From positions 62,001 through 126,000 of the forward strand of contig CAYOIZ010000008.1 in assembly GCA_964404165.1 (NCBI GenBank): a stretch of DNA of 64,000 bases, written 5' to 3'. The position numbers were made by a program, and so were the translations under genes. Under the pieces are notes generated by a model. The model did not search any database and was not told the DNA's origin. It saw only the letters and a list, made by a program, of their open reading frames with translations. Each line of letters opens with the position of its first letter. The first letter of the stretch is position 1. Shown in pieces: positions 54,286 to 63,223 of the stretch. The DNA is from DASYLJ01 sp964404165. GTDB taxonomy: Bacteria; Desulfobacterota; Binatia; DP-6.

Positions 54286-56688
54286 ATGCCGCTCGACACC
54301 TATCGCCGCAAGCGCGACTTCCGTCGCACGCCGGAGCCGGACGGCGGGACGGTCGCGCAGGCGGGGGGGCTCTACGTCATCCAGAAGCACGCGGCGCGGC
54401 GGCTGCACTACGATCTGCGCCTCGAGCTCGACGGCACGCTCAAGAGCTGGGCGGTGCCGAAGGGGCCGAGCCTCGATCCGGCGGAGAAGCGGCTCGCGGT
54501 CCACGTCGAGGACCATCCCATCGAGTACGGCTCGTTCGAGGGCGACATCCCGAAAGGCGAATACGGGGCCGGCCACGTCATCGTGTGGGACCGCGGGCGT
54601 TGGTCGCCGATCGGCGAGCCCGACGGTGGCTATGCCAAGGGCAAGCTCAAGTTCGTGCTCTACGGCGAGAAGCTGCGCGGCGGTTGGACGCTCGCCCGCA
54701 TGGGGGGCCGCGCCGGCGACGACGGCAAGAACTGGCTGCTGCTCAAGGAGCGCGACCCCGAGGCGCGCGACGCCAGCGACGGCGACATCCTGGTCGAGCG
54801 GCCCGACAGCGTCCAGGCCGTCGAGCGCTCGCCGTTGCCGGCACGCATGGAGCCGCAGCTGGCACAGCTCGCGGAGCGGCCGCCCGAGGGCGACGACTGG
54901 CTGCACGAGATCAAGTGGGACGGCTATCGCGCGCTCTGCCGTCTCGAGAACGGCCGCGTGCAGTGCTTCAGCCGCAGTGGCCAGGACTGGACGCGGCAGT
55001 TCGCGCCAGTGGCGAAGGCGCTGGCGGCGCTGCCCGTGCAGTCGGCGTGGGTCGACGGCGAAGTGGTGGTGCTCGGTCCCGATGGTCGCACCAGCTTCGA
55101 AGGGCTGCAGGAGGCCCTGCACGACGGCCGCGGCGACATGCGCTACATGGCCTTCGACCTGCTCCATCATGACGGCGTCGACCTCCGACCGCTGCCCCTC
55201 GAGCAGCGCAAGGCACGGCTGGCGGCGCTCGTGCGCCGCATGCCGGAGGGGGTGGTCCACTTCAGCGACCACGTCGTCGGCCGTGGCGCCGCGTTCCTCG
55301 AGCACGCGGCCAAGCTCGAGCTCGAAGGCGTGCTGTCGAAGCAGCGCACGGCGCCGCATCGCGCAGGGCGCCACGCCGACTGGCTCAAGATCCGCTGCCA
55401 CCAGGGACAGGAGGTCGTCATCGGCGGCTTCACCGATCCGGCCGGGTCGCGCAGCGGTCTCGGGGCGCTGCTCGTCGGCGTGCACGAGCAGGACGGCACG
55501 CTCGCCTATGCCGGACGCGTCGGCACCGGATTCTCCGATGCGCTGCTGCGGACGCTGCGTAAGCAGCTCGAGGCCATCGAGCGGAAGACCTCGCCGTTCG
55601 CGCCGTTTTCCGACGTGCCGCCACGCACGCACTGGGTGGAGCCGCGGCTCGTCGCCGTGGTGCGATTCACGAACTGGACACGCGACCTGCGCATGCGGCA
55701 TCCCACGTTCGAGGGCATGCGCGAGGACAAGCCGGCGAAGGAGGTCGTGCGCGAGCTGCCGAAGAAGGCGGCCGCTGCGGAGCGCCCGCGTCGCGCCGCG
55801 GACACGGAGACCGTCCTCGGCGTGCGGCTCACGCACCCCGACCGCGCGCTGTGGCCCGAGATCGGTCTCACCAAGCTCGAGCTCGCGCGCTTCTACGAGT
55901 CGATCAGCGACTGGATCCTGCCGCACGTCGCCGACCGCCCGCTGTCGCTGGTGCGCGGGCCGCGCGGACACACCGGCACCACGTTCTTCCAGAAGCATCG
56001 CATGGAGGGCATGCCCGACGTCATCGGCACCATTCGCGTCGACGACGAGGAGCACCTGCGCATCGACTCCACCGCCGGCCTGGTGGCGCTGGTGCAGATC
56101 GACGTCCTCGAGATCCACGCCTGGGGCGCGCGCGCCGACCTGGTCGAGAAGCCCGACCGCGTCGTGCTCGACCTCGACCCGGCCGAGGACGTCCCGTGGG
56201 AGACGGTGGTGACGGCGGCGCGTGCGGTGCGGCTGCGGCTCGAGCACCTCGACCTCGCGTCCTTCGTCAAGACGACGGGCGGCAAGGGGCTGCACGTCGT
56301 GGTGCCGTTCCAGCGCCGACACGACTGGAAACAGATCAAGGCGTTCGCGCACGCGGTGGCGTCCGACCTCGCCCGACGGGTGCCGGAGTGCTTCACCGTG
56401 AATCCGGCCAAGGCGGCGCGTCCCGGGAAGATATACCTCGACTACCTGCGCAACACGCGCGGCGCGACGGCGGTGGCGGCCTACTCGACGCGCGCCCGCG
56501 CCGGGGCGCCCGTGTCGACGCCGCTCGGATGGGACGAGCTCTCCGTCGACGTCGGCTCGGCGCACTGGACGGTACGCAACCTGCCGGCACGGCTCGCCGG
56601 CCTGCGCAGCGATCCGTGGAAGGCGATCGCCACGACGCGGCAGTCGATCACGGCGTCAGTCCGTCGCGAGTTGCGCCTGCGGGCGTGA
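54286..56688 (+). CDS. ligD: Multidomain DNA ligase LigD (phosphoesterase-ligase-polymerase)
   Basis: 800 residues with domains in the order PE-Lig-Pol. The 3'-phosphoesterase domain (1-160) has LHYDLRLELDGTLKSWAVPKG and EDHPIEYGSFEG. The ligase domain has the nucleotidyl Lys210 in HEIKWDGYRAL and the oligonucleotide-binding part to about 500. The polymerase/primase domain (about 515-800) has LTHPDRALWPEIGLTK, DLDPAEDVPWETV and KTTGGKGLHVVVPF. It repairs double-strand breaks by non-homologous end joining with Ku. No ku gene is in the window. Its last 41 bases overlap the convergent gene. Confidence 0.97.
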   Translation: MPLDTYRRKRDFRRTPEPDGGTVAQAGGLYVIQKHAARRLHYDLRLELDGTLKSWAVPKGPSLDPAEKRLAVHVEDHPIEYGSFEGDIPKGEYGAGHVIVWDRGRWSPIGEPDGGYAKGKLKFVLYGEKLRGGWTLARMGGRAGDDGKNWLLLKERDPEARDASDGDILVERPDSVQAVERSPLPARMEPQLAQLAERPPEGDDWLHEIKWDGYRALCRLENGRVQCFSRSGQDWTRQFAPVAKALAALPVQSAWVDGEVVVLGPDGRTSFEGLQEALHDGRGDMRYMAFDLLHHDGVDLRPLPLEQRKARLAALVRRMPEGVVHFSDHVVGRGAAFLEHAAKLELEGVLSKQRTAPHRAGRHADWLKIRCHQGQEVVIGGFTDPAGSRSGLGALLVGVHEQDGTLAYAGRVGTGFSDALLRTLRKQLEAIERKTSPFAPFSDVPPRTHWVEPRLVAVVRFTNWTRDLRMRHPTFEGMREDKPAKEVVRELPKKAAAAERPRRAADTETVLGVRLTHPDRALWPEIGLTKLELARFYESISDWILPHVADRPLSLVRGPRGHTGTTFFQKHRMEGMPDVIGTIRVDDEEHLRIDSTAGLVALVQIDVLEIHAWGARADLVEKPDRVVLDLDPAEDVPWETVVTAARAVRLRLEHLDLASFVKTTGGKGLHVVVPFQRRHDWKQIKAFAHAVASDLARRVPECFTVNPAKAARPGKIYLDYLRNTRGATAVAAYSTRARAGAPVSTPLGWDELSVDVGSAHWTVRNLPARLAGLRSDPWKAIATTRQSITASVRRELRLRA

Positions 56689-57259
56689 GCTGGGGCGCCG
56701 TCCTGCGTCGCGCCACGATGCGCAGCGCCAGCGCGCCGACCACGAGCAACGCCAGGGGCGCATACGCCGGCTGCGTGAAGCCGCGCGGCACGTACGCGTT
56801 CGCGAAGATGATCCACAGCAGGTAGGCGCCCGTCGTGTGGAGGAGGCTCCAGCGTCGCGCACCGAGCCACCGCACGCTGGCGTCGTTCGACGTGACGGCC
56901 ATGAGGAGGATGAAGACGTAGCCCAGGCCGCCCAGGACGAGCGCGACGGTGGAGGTGGTGGCGTCCCATCGCGTGAACAGGACCACGATCGCGATCAGGT
57001 GCAGCAGGTGCGACACGGCGAACGACAGCCCCACCTGGCGCCGGCGCCGTCGCAGCCAGGCGGTGAACGACGACTTCCAGAGCGTGCGCAGTGGGCGAGC
57101 GGCGAAGGCCGCGGCGAAGAGCACCACCGACGTCCGCGCCGTCAGACGGATCACCGCACGCACGCCCTCCTCGCCGCTGCCCACGTCGAGCAGCGTGACG
57201 GCGATCGACGCCAGGATGACGGCGGTGCAGGACGCGACGACGGGCATGGCGGGTGTCAC
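56648..57259 (-). CDS. Membrane protein, ferric-reductase-like
   Basis: 203 residues with about six membrane helices. It resembles the ferric-reductase-like transmembrane domain (as in MsrQ): RPLRTLWKSSFTAWLRRRRRQVGLSFAVSHLLHLIAIVVLF with the helix histidines, then WSLLHTTGAYLLWIIFANAYV. Two or three histidines in helices could hold heme b. GTG start overlapping the upstream stop by four bases; possible electron partner of that gene's product. Confidence 0.78.
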   Translation of the reverse strand: MTPAMPVVASCTAVILASIAVTLLDVGSGEEGVRAVIRLTARTSVVLFAAAFAARPLRTLWKSSFTAWLRRRRRQVGLSFAVSHLLHLIAIVVLFTRWDATTSTVALVLGGLGYVFILLMAVTSNDASVRWLGARRWSLLHTTGAYLLWIIFANAYVPRGFTQPAYAPLALLVVGALALRIVARRRTAPQLTPAGATRDGLTP

Positions 57260-57753
57260 CCGTCATGCGACGGGGCGGGAGGCTCATGCAAGGCGCGCGG
57301 ATCGAGCCGCACGATGACCGATTGCGACGTGTCGGCCACGAGGCCGATCCAGGCGTCGGCCCAGCCGTACTTGTCGGCCAGCAGGCGTCGGATGCGCTCG
57401 TGGCCGGCCTGGCCGGGCTCGGGCGTGGCACGCATCGCGAGCACGCGACCGCCGCGCACCACCTCGATCGCCGGATCGACGGCGATGTCACGGAGGAAGG
57501 GGCGGTCCGGCGTGGCCGACTCGACCCAGGAGGCGCCGTCGGCGTCGGCAATCCACACCCGTGTGGTACGCGCCGTGCCCTGGGCGTCGTGCGTGCGGAG
57601 CTCGACCACTTCGACGCCCTCGAGCGCCAGCAGCGTGATCGCCCCGAACGCCAGCGCGACCACCCCGGCCGCCACGAGCAGCGCGCGCCAACCCACGCGA
57701 GCGAGGTAGCACTGCCGCCGGCCGATCGCCAGGTCAGGTTTCCGACATCTCAC
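57256..57753 (-). CDS. Membrane-anchored nitroreductase/F420-PNPOx-like protein
   Basis: 165 residues. One N-terminal membrane helix (RALLVAAGVVALAFGAITLLALEGV), then a split-barrel-like domain: ELRTHDAQGTARTTRVWIADADGASWVES, FLRDIAVDPAIEVVRGGRVLAMRATPEPG and a C-terminal RRLLADKYGWADAWIGLV. This pattern is like the Ddn/nitroreductase family, which use F420 or FMN. It forms a two-gene operon with the ferric-reductase-like gene. Confidence 0.65.
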   Translation of the reverse strand: MRCRKPDLAIGRRQCYLARVGWRALLVAAGVVALAFGAITLLALEGVEVVELRTHDAQGTARTTRVWIADADGASWVESATPDRPFLRDIAVDPAIEVVRGGRVLAMRATPEPGQAGHERIRRLLADKYGWADAWIGLVADTSQSVIVRLDPRALHEPPAPSHDG

Positions 57754-57784
57754 GCGCAGGGCCCGACCTGCCGATAGGGCAGGG

Positions 57785-59467
57785 ATGGACCCCCAGACGC
57801 TGCGTGCCCTCTGGGCCGTACTGACGGCGGTCCGTGAGTCTACCGGCTACCCGGACGTCCTCTTCCGCATCGCGCGTGCCGTCGCCGACGCCGTGCCGTG
57901 CGATCGCGCCACCGTCTACGTGCACTCGCGGCGGCGCGGGATGTGGGTCCCGGCGGCCGATCACGGCACCCCGCCCGACGTCGTCCAGGCGTTCGTCCAG
58001 AAAGGATACGGCCCGGGGTCGTTCCCGCACGAGGACGAGCTCACCGCGGGACGGTCGGTCTACGCGGAGCGCGGCTCGGCGAGTCCGGGGATGGAGGAGA
58101 TCCTCCAGCTCGCGGGCCTGCGGGCGCTGCGGGTCGTCCCGCTGATCTTCCAGGACCAGACCGAGGGGACACTTTCCTGCGGTCTCGACACCACCCCGGG
58201 GTTCACCGCCGACCAGGCGCAGGTGCTCGACCAGATCGCGCCCCAGGTGGCCCTGCTGATCCGCACCGCCCGCCTGGAGGCCGCGCACGCGCGGCTCGCG
58301 GAGCGGCGGACGCGGCTGGCGGGCTGGGCGGCGGAGGTGCTCGCCGCGGGCGATCTCGAGACGATGGGTGCGCGGCTCTGTGCCGCCAGTCGCTCGCTCT
58401 TTCGTGCCACGCGTTCGGCGCTCCTGCTGATCGAAGACGGTCTCCTCGTGCGACGTGCGACCGCAGGCATCTTCCCGCCGTCGACGCCGGTCCACATCCC
58501 CTTCGACGCCGAGCCGGCGTTCCGCGACGCCATCGCCGCCGGCACCCCGCTCGTCCTGAACGACTTCATGAACACGCCCCAGGGCCAGACCCGCCTGGCA
58601 TCGATGCTGCATCCGGCGGCGCTCCTGGTGATCCCGCTCGCCGACGCGAGCGGGCCCGTCGGTGCGTTGACGGTCGTCGATCTCGACGAGAAGTTCCGCT
58701 TCGGCCCGATCGACGCCGAGGATGCGCAGCTGCTCGGCACGTTCGCCACCGTCGCCGTACGCAAGGTGATGCTGCTGGAGGCGCTGCAGCGGGCCAGCGC
58801 CGCCAAGAGCGAGTTTCTGGCGAGCGTGTCGCACGACCTGCGCACGCCGCTCAACATCCTGCTGGGCTACACGCAGCTCATCGCCGAGGGCACGTTCGGG
58901 GACGTCACGGTCGCGCAGGCCGACACGCTGGCGCGCATGGAGCGCACCGCCGGCGCCCAGCTGACGCTCATCGACGACCTGCTGGACCTGGCGCGGATCG
59001 AGCAGGGCAAGCTCGGCTGCACCATGCGTGCAGTCCACGTCGGCGAGCTGGTCGGGGCGTTGCGCGAGATGATGGACGCGCTGCTGCGCGACCGGCCGGT
59101 GGGCTTCGAGGTGGACATCGCGATCGACGCGGTGGCGCGCACGGATCGCGAGCGACTGCGCCAGATCCTGGTGAACCTGCTCGCGAACGCGGCCAAGTTC
59201 ACGCAGGCGGGCTGCGTGCGGCTCGTGGCCGCGCGCACGGGCGAGCGCGTCGACATCACCGTCGCCGACACCGGCCCCGGCATGGAACCCGGCATCGCCA
59301 GCCAGGCGCTCGAGCCGTTCGTCCATGGCGACAGTCCGGCGGCAGGCTCGGGCCTCGGCCTCGCGATCGTCTCGCGCCTGCTGCGTCTGCTCGGCGGCGA
59401 CGTCGACATCGACACCGCGCCCGGTCGCGGCACGACCGTGCGCGTGCGGCTGCCGGCCAGCTCCTAG
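57785..59467 (+). CDS. Cytoplasmic GAF-domain sensor histidine kinase
   Basis: 560 residues without membrane helices. Two GAF domains: about 15-165 (VPCDRATVYVHSRR, GLRALRVVPLIFQDQTEGTLSCG) and about 185-330 (FRATRSALLLIEDGLLVRRA, ASMLHPAALLVIPLADASGPVGAL). HisKA follows with His350 in SVSHDLRTPLNILLGY, then HATPase with NLLANAAKF and GSGLGLAIVSRLL. It senses a soluble ligand or redox state. Its stop shares a CTAG with the convergent hydrolase gene. Confidence 0.92.
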   Translation: MDPQTLRALWAVLTAVRESTGYPDVLFRIARAVADAVPCDRATVYVHSRRRGMWVPAADHGTPPDVVQAFVQKGYGPGSFPHEDELTAGRSVYAERGSASPGMEEILQLAGLRALRVVPLIFQDQTEGTLSCGLDTTPGFTADQAQVLDQIAPQVALLIRTARLEAAHARLAERRTRLAGWAAEVLAAGDLETMGARLCAASRSLFRATRSALLLIEDGLLVRRATAGIFPPSTPVHIPFDAEPAFRDAIAAGTPLVLNDFMNTPQGQTRLASMLHPAALLVIPLADASGPVGALTVVDLDEKFRFGPIDAEDAQLLGTFATVAVRKVMLLEALQRASAAKSEFLASVSHDLRTPLNILLGYTQLIAEGTFGDVTVAQADTLARMERTAGAQLTLIDDLLDLARIEQGKLGCTMRAVHVGELVGALREMMDALLRDRPVGFEVDIAIDAVARTDRERLRQILVNLLANAAKFTQAGCVRLVAARTGERVDITVADTGPGMEPGIASQALEPFVHGDSPAAGSGLGLAIVSRLLRLLGGDVDIDTAPGRGTTVRVRLPASS

Positions 59468-60279
59468 CCCGCGTATCGCGCCAGGAACGGCTCGACGGCG
59501 GCGAGGAAGCCGGGCGGATTGTCGCCCATGACCGAGTGTCCCGCGTTCGCCACCTCGGCGAAGCGGCTGCCCGGCACCTCGCGCTGGAAGCGGTCCGCCG
59601 CTTCCGGCGCCAGGATGGGGCTGTCGGCACCACGGATCAGCAGGGTGGGGCAGCGGAGCCGGCGCACGGCCGTCCACAGGGACTCGATGTCGCCCGCGCC
59701 GGCGCCGATGCCGGGGTCGAACTTGTAGCTCCAGCGGCCGTCCGCCCCTTCGCGCATCGCGTGCCCGAGGCGTTCGCGGATGTTCTCGAGGGTGCGCCGC
59801 GGGTTGAAGGCGTGGGCCATCGCCACCGCCTCGTCGAACGATGCGAAGTCGCGCACCGCCAGCTGCTTGCCGATGGCATCCTTGCCGGCCTGCGCGACCG
59901 TGGGCACGACGTCGACGACGACGAGCGCGGTCACGCGTTCGGGCTGTGCCGCGGCGAACGCGATCGCGTTGAGGCCGCCGAGGCTCATGCCCACGAGTGC
60001 GGCACTCCGCCAGCCCATGTGATCGAGGAGCGCTCCGACGTCACCGGCGAACGCGTCGCGGTCGTAGCGCGGCGCCCAGTCGGTGTCGCCGTGGCCGCGC
60101 TGGTCGAGCGCGACGACGTGGTGACGGCGGGCGATGGCGGGCGCCACCTCGTCGAAGCTGTGCCCGGTCTGCGCGCCGCCGTGCAGCAGCGCGACGGGTG
60201 GCAACCCGGCCGTTCCCCAGTCGAGCGCGTGGAATCGGAGACCCCGGTGAACGAAGCGGTCGTCGCGCGGCAGCGGCAT
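59464..60279 (-). CDS. Alpha/beta hydrolase
   Basis: 271 residues. Alpha/beta-hydrolase signatures: oxyanion motif HGGAQTGHSFD, DQRGHGDTDW, nucleophile Ser in VGMSLGGLNA, catalytic Asp in IRGADSPILAP, His in VANAGHSVMGDNP. Substrate unknown; related to 3-oxoadipate enol-lactonase-like and esterase-type enzymes. It is divergent from moeA. Confidence 0.92.
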   Translation of the reverse strand: MPLPRDDRFVHRGLRFHALDWGTAGLPPVALLHGGAQTGHSFDEVAPAIARRHHVVALDQRGHGDTDWAPRYDRDAFAGDVGALLDHMGWRSAALVGMSLGGLNAIAFAAAQPERVTALVVVDVVPTVAQAGKDAIGKQLAVRDFASFDEAVAMAHAFNPRRTLENIRERLGHAMREGADGRWSYKFDPGIGAGAGDIESLWTAVRRLRCPTLLIRGADSPILAPEAADRFQREVPGSRFAEVANAGHSVMGDNPPGFLAAVEPFLARYAG

Positions 60280-60352
60280 CGCGCCCGCGTAGCCCGGCGC
60301 CGGTCCCGAGTCCAGCGTTGCAGCACCGGTGGCCCCGCGCTATCGCTCGCGC

Positions 60353-61591
60353 GTGATCTCCGTCGCCGAAGCGCTGCGCGCGATGCTCGACGTGACGCCC
60401 GTCCTCGGCGCCGAACGTGTGCTGCTGCTCGCCGCCGCCGACCGCGTCGCCGCCGAGGACGTCGTCTCGGCCCGCACCGTCCCCGCCGCCGCCAACTCCG
60501 CCATGGACGGCTACGCCGTGCGCGGCGCCGACGTCGGCACGGCTCCGGCGTCGCTCCGTGTGATCGGCAGCGCTCCCGCGGGAACGCTGCTGGACGTGCC
60601 GGTGGAGTCGGGCACGGCCGCCAAGATCTTCACCGGGTCGGTGGTGCCCGACGGTGCCGACACGGTGGTGCGGGTCGAGGACACCGAGGAACGCGACGGC
60701 GTCGTCACCGTGCGCGTCCCCATCACGACGGGGGCGAACGTGCGGCTCGCGGGCGAGGACGTCATGCCGGGAGCGGTGGTGCTCGGGCGCGGCACGGTGA
60801 TCGGGCCGGCCGACGTCGGTGTGCTGGCCTCGGTCGGACGCGCCACGGTCGCGGTGTACCGCCGGCCGCGCGTGGCGATCCTGTCGACGGGGGCCGAGCT
60901 GGTCGAGGTCGACGAGGTGCCCGGGCCCGGGCAGGTGGTGAACAGCAACGCCTACCTCCTCGCCGTCGCGGTGGCCGAAGCCGGCGGCGAGGCGCACGTG
61001 CTGCCCATCGCGCGCGATCGCCTCGACGACATCCGGGCGTGCCTCGCCGAAGCCGCGACCGCCGACGTCGTGCTCTCGACCGGCGGCGTGTCGGTGGGCG
61101 AATTCGACTTCGTGAAGGAGGCGCTCGACGGCCTCGGCGTGGAGCGGCTCTTCTGGCGCGTCGCGCAGAAGCCAGGCAAGCCGCTCACGGTCGGCCGTCG
61201 TGACGGCACGCTGTTCGTCGGCCTGCCGGGCAATCCCGTGTCGGCGCTGGTGTGCTTCCAGGTGTACGTGCGGCCGGTGTTGCGTCGCATGGCGGGCCAC
61301 CGCCGCCTGCACCTGCCCGTCGTGGAGGCCACGCTCGCGGTGTCGACGCGCAAGGCGACCGACCTGACGGAGTTCGTCCGCGTGCGACTGACGCACGGGC
61401 CCGACGGGTTCGTCGCCACGCCGGCGGCGTCGCAGAGCTCGGGCGTCCTCTCGGGCATGGCGGCGGGGGCGGGCCTGCTGGTGGGACCGCGGCGTGACGT
61501 CACGCTCGAGGCGGGGCGTCGCTATCCGGTGCTGGTCGCGGGTGCGGACGGCCTCGCCGGCGAGGCCCCGCCCGCCGAGCTCGCGTCCTGA
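60353..61591 (+). CDS. moeA: Molybdopterin molybdenumtransferase MoeA
   Basis: 412 residues from the GTG at 60353, which gives the family-like start MISVAEALRAML; a GTG at 60329 is also possible. Domain order fits MoeA: AANSAMDGYAVRGADV, GTAAKIFTGSVVPDGADTVVRVED, the MoCF-type motif ILSTGAELVEVDEVPGPGQVVNSNAYLL, DVVLSTGGVSVGEFDFVKEAL, FVGLPGNPVSALVCF. It inserts molybdate into molybdopterin, so the organism has molybdoenzymes. Confidence 0.95.
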   Translation: MISVAEALRAMLDVTPVLGAERVLLLAAADRVAAEDVVSARTVPAAANSAMDGYAVRGADVGTAPASLRVIGSAPAGTLLDVPVESGTAAKIFTGSVVPDGADTVVRVEDTEERDGVVTVRVPITTGANVRLAGEDVMPGAVVLGRGTVIGPADVGVLASVGRATVAVYRRPRVAILSTGAELVEVDEVPGPGQVVNSNAYLLAVAVAEAGGEAHVLPIARDRLDDIRACLAEAATADVVLSTGGVSVGEFDFVKEALDGLGVERLFWRVAQKPGKPLTVGRRDGTLFVGLPGNPVSALVCFQVYVRPVLRRMAGHRRLHLPVVEATLAVSTRKATDLTEFVRVRLTHGPDGFVATPAASQSSGVLSGMAAGAGLLVGPRRDVTLEAGRRYPVLVAGADGLAGEAPPAELAS

Positions 61592-61639
61592 CGTTTCGGG
61601 GTCGCGTCCCCGCGGAGAAGCTGCTACTTCCCGGCCCCG

Positions 61640-62398
61640 ATGGCCGACTCCGTACGGGCCGCGACCGCCGCCGCACCCGATGAGCTGCACGACCCGCGGA
61701 CGCTGCGCGTCGCGCTGTCGCCCTTCCTCTTCCGCGGCATGATGGTGGGCATGGCGGCGGTGGCCGTCGCCATCCACCGCACCACCGGCAGCCAGGCCCT
61801 GGCCTGGGGCTTCGCCAAGGCGCGCGCCCGAACGCTCGAATGGTTGCTCGGCGTGCGGGTGCGGCTCGTTGGTCTCGAGCATCTCGAGCGCGGCAAGGCC
61901 TACGTCTTCACGCCGAACCACCAGAGCCACCTCGACATCCTGACGCTGCTCGGCCATCTCCCCGGTGCGACGCGCTTCGCGGCCAAGCGCAGCCTGTGGC
62001 GTCATGCCGTCGTGGCGGCGGTGCTCGACGCGCTCGGCATGGTGCCGATCGATCGCGAGAACTCGTCGCAGGCGCACGACGCGCTCAATCGCGTCACCGC
62101 CGACGGCCAGTCGTTCGTCGTGTTTCCCGAGGGGACGCGCAGCCGCGACGGTCGCCTGCGCGAGTTCAAGAAGGGGGCCTTCGTGCTCGCCATCCGTCTC
62201 GGCCTGCCGGTGGTGCCCGTCATCTGCCGCGGTACACGACGGCTCATGCCACGCGGCAGTCGGCTCAACGTCGTGCCGGGCGAGATCGAGATCATCATCA
62301 CGCCGCCCATTCCCACCACCGGCCTCGGGTTCGACGACCGCGATGCCCTCGCCGCGCGCGTGCGCGCGGCCATCGAGGAACATCACACGGGGGTCTGA
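61640..62398 (+). CDS. plsC: 1-acyl-sn-glycerol-3-phosphate acyltransferase
   Basis: 252 residues. Acyltransferase motifs: NHQSHLD (HX4D) at about residue 93, and VFPEGTRSRDGRLREFKKGAF. It makes phosphatidic acid from lysophosphatidic acid at the inner membrane. One N-terminal membrane segment is likely (GMMVGMAAVAVAI). TGATG overlap with the VOC gene. Confidence 0.93.
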   Translation: MADSVRAATAAAPDELHDPRTLRVALSPFLFRGMMVGMAAVAVAIHRTTGSQALAWGFAKARARTLEWLLGVRVRLVGLEHLERGKAYVFTPNHQSHLDILTLLGHLPGATRFAAKRSLWRHAVVAAVLDALGMVPIDRENSSQAHDALNRVTADGQSFVVFPEGTRSRDGRLREFKKGAFVLAIRLGLPVVPVICRGTRRLMPRGSRLNVVPGEIEIIITPPIPTTGLGFDDRDALAARVRAAIEEHHTGV

Positions 62399-62868
62399 TG
62401 ACGCTTCCGCTGCAGCGCCTCACGCACATCGGCATCTGCGTCACCGACCTCGACCGCTCGCACCGCTTCTACCGCGACCTCCTCGGCTTCACCGAAGAGC
62501 ACCGCCTCGAGATCGCGGGTCCGCCCGTCGACACGCTGCTGCGCCTGCGGGACGCGCACCTGCGCGCGATCTACCTCATGCGCGACGGCGTGCGCATCGA
62601 GCTGCTGCACTTCGAGACGCCGCCGGCGCCGGCGCGACGCGAGCGGGTGATGAACGAGCCCGGGCTGACGCACCTCTCCTTCCGGGTGAGCGATCTCGAC
62701 GCCGTCCTCGACGGGCTGCGCGCGGCCGGCGAGCGCGTCGTCGAGGAGACCGTGATCCGCTTCCCGGAGTTCGAGAGCGCAGCCGCCTTCGTCGTCGATC
62801 CCGACGGTCAGCTGATCGAGCTGGTGCAGGCGCCCGGCGACCCGGCGGCGCCGCCTCAGGCCGGATAG
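62398..62868 (+). CDS. VOC-family (glyoxalase-like) protein
   Basis: 156 residues. A vicinal-oxygen-chelate fold: LTHIGICVTDLDRSHRFYRDLLGFTEEHR, the second half LTHLSFRVSDLDAVLDGLRAAGERVV and the end FVVDPDGQLIELVQAP. Metal ligands would be His9-type in HIG, Glu in ELLHFE, His in THLSF and Glu in LIELV. It may act as methylmalonyl-CoA-epimerase-like or dioxygenase-like enzyme; not resolvable here. Confidence 0.9.
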   Translation: MTLPLQRLTHIGICVTDLDRSHRFYRDLLGFTEEHRLEIAGPPVDTLLRLRDAHLRAIYLMRDGVRIELLHFETPPAPARRERVMNEPGLTHLSFRVSDLDAVLDGLRAAGERVVEETVIRFPEFESAAAFVVDPDGQLIELVQAPGDPAAPPQAG

Positions 62869-63131
62869 GGCGCCAACGGACGCGCGTCCTGTGCGGTGCC
62901 TCCCTCCGGATCATCGGCGCCGCACTCGTCTGCCATGCGCAGCAACCAGGACGCGAGCAACCTCGCGCGATCTGCGTGCAGGATCACACCGCCGGCGTCA
63001 CCGCCGCCCGGTCCATGCACCGATAGCGCAACGCGAGGCGACTCGAGGAATCGCGTCACCCGCAGCGAAGCCCCCTCCGCAAGCGGCATGACCAACGAGT
63101 CTACCTTGTGAAGCGGAACGACCTTTCCCAT
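62856..63131 (-). CDS. Small hypothetical protein
   Basis: 91 residues with a good ribosome site (GGGAGAGCTCC before ATG). A compact beta-like pattern: GASLRVTRFLESPRVALSVHGPG, then GGVILHADRARLLASWLLRMADECG. No family recognised. Its 3' end overlaps the VOC gene by 13 bases on the opposite strand. Confidence 0.65.
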   Translation of the reverse strand: MGKVVPLHKVDSLVMPLAEGASLRVTRFLESPRVALSVHGPGGGDAGGVILHADRARLLASWLLRMADECGADDPEGGTAQDARPLAPYPA

Positions 63132-63223
63132 GGAGCTCTCCCGACCAAGTACGCCCCAGCCAGAACCCGCTCCCTCACCCGAGCGTCATGCACCACAGGC
63201 TGTCTCGCGCTGTCAAGTTGAAA

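Noticed and set aside
53053..56565. Minus-strand open frame of over 1100 codons
   Set aside because: It covers ilvE, the palindrome, Uma2 and ligD in antisense; high GC keeps such frames open. No domain seen.
57898..61203. Plus-strand open frame of about 1100 codons
   Set aside because: Arg/Ala-rich shadow of the GAF kinase, hydrolase and moeA.
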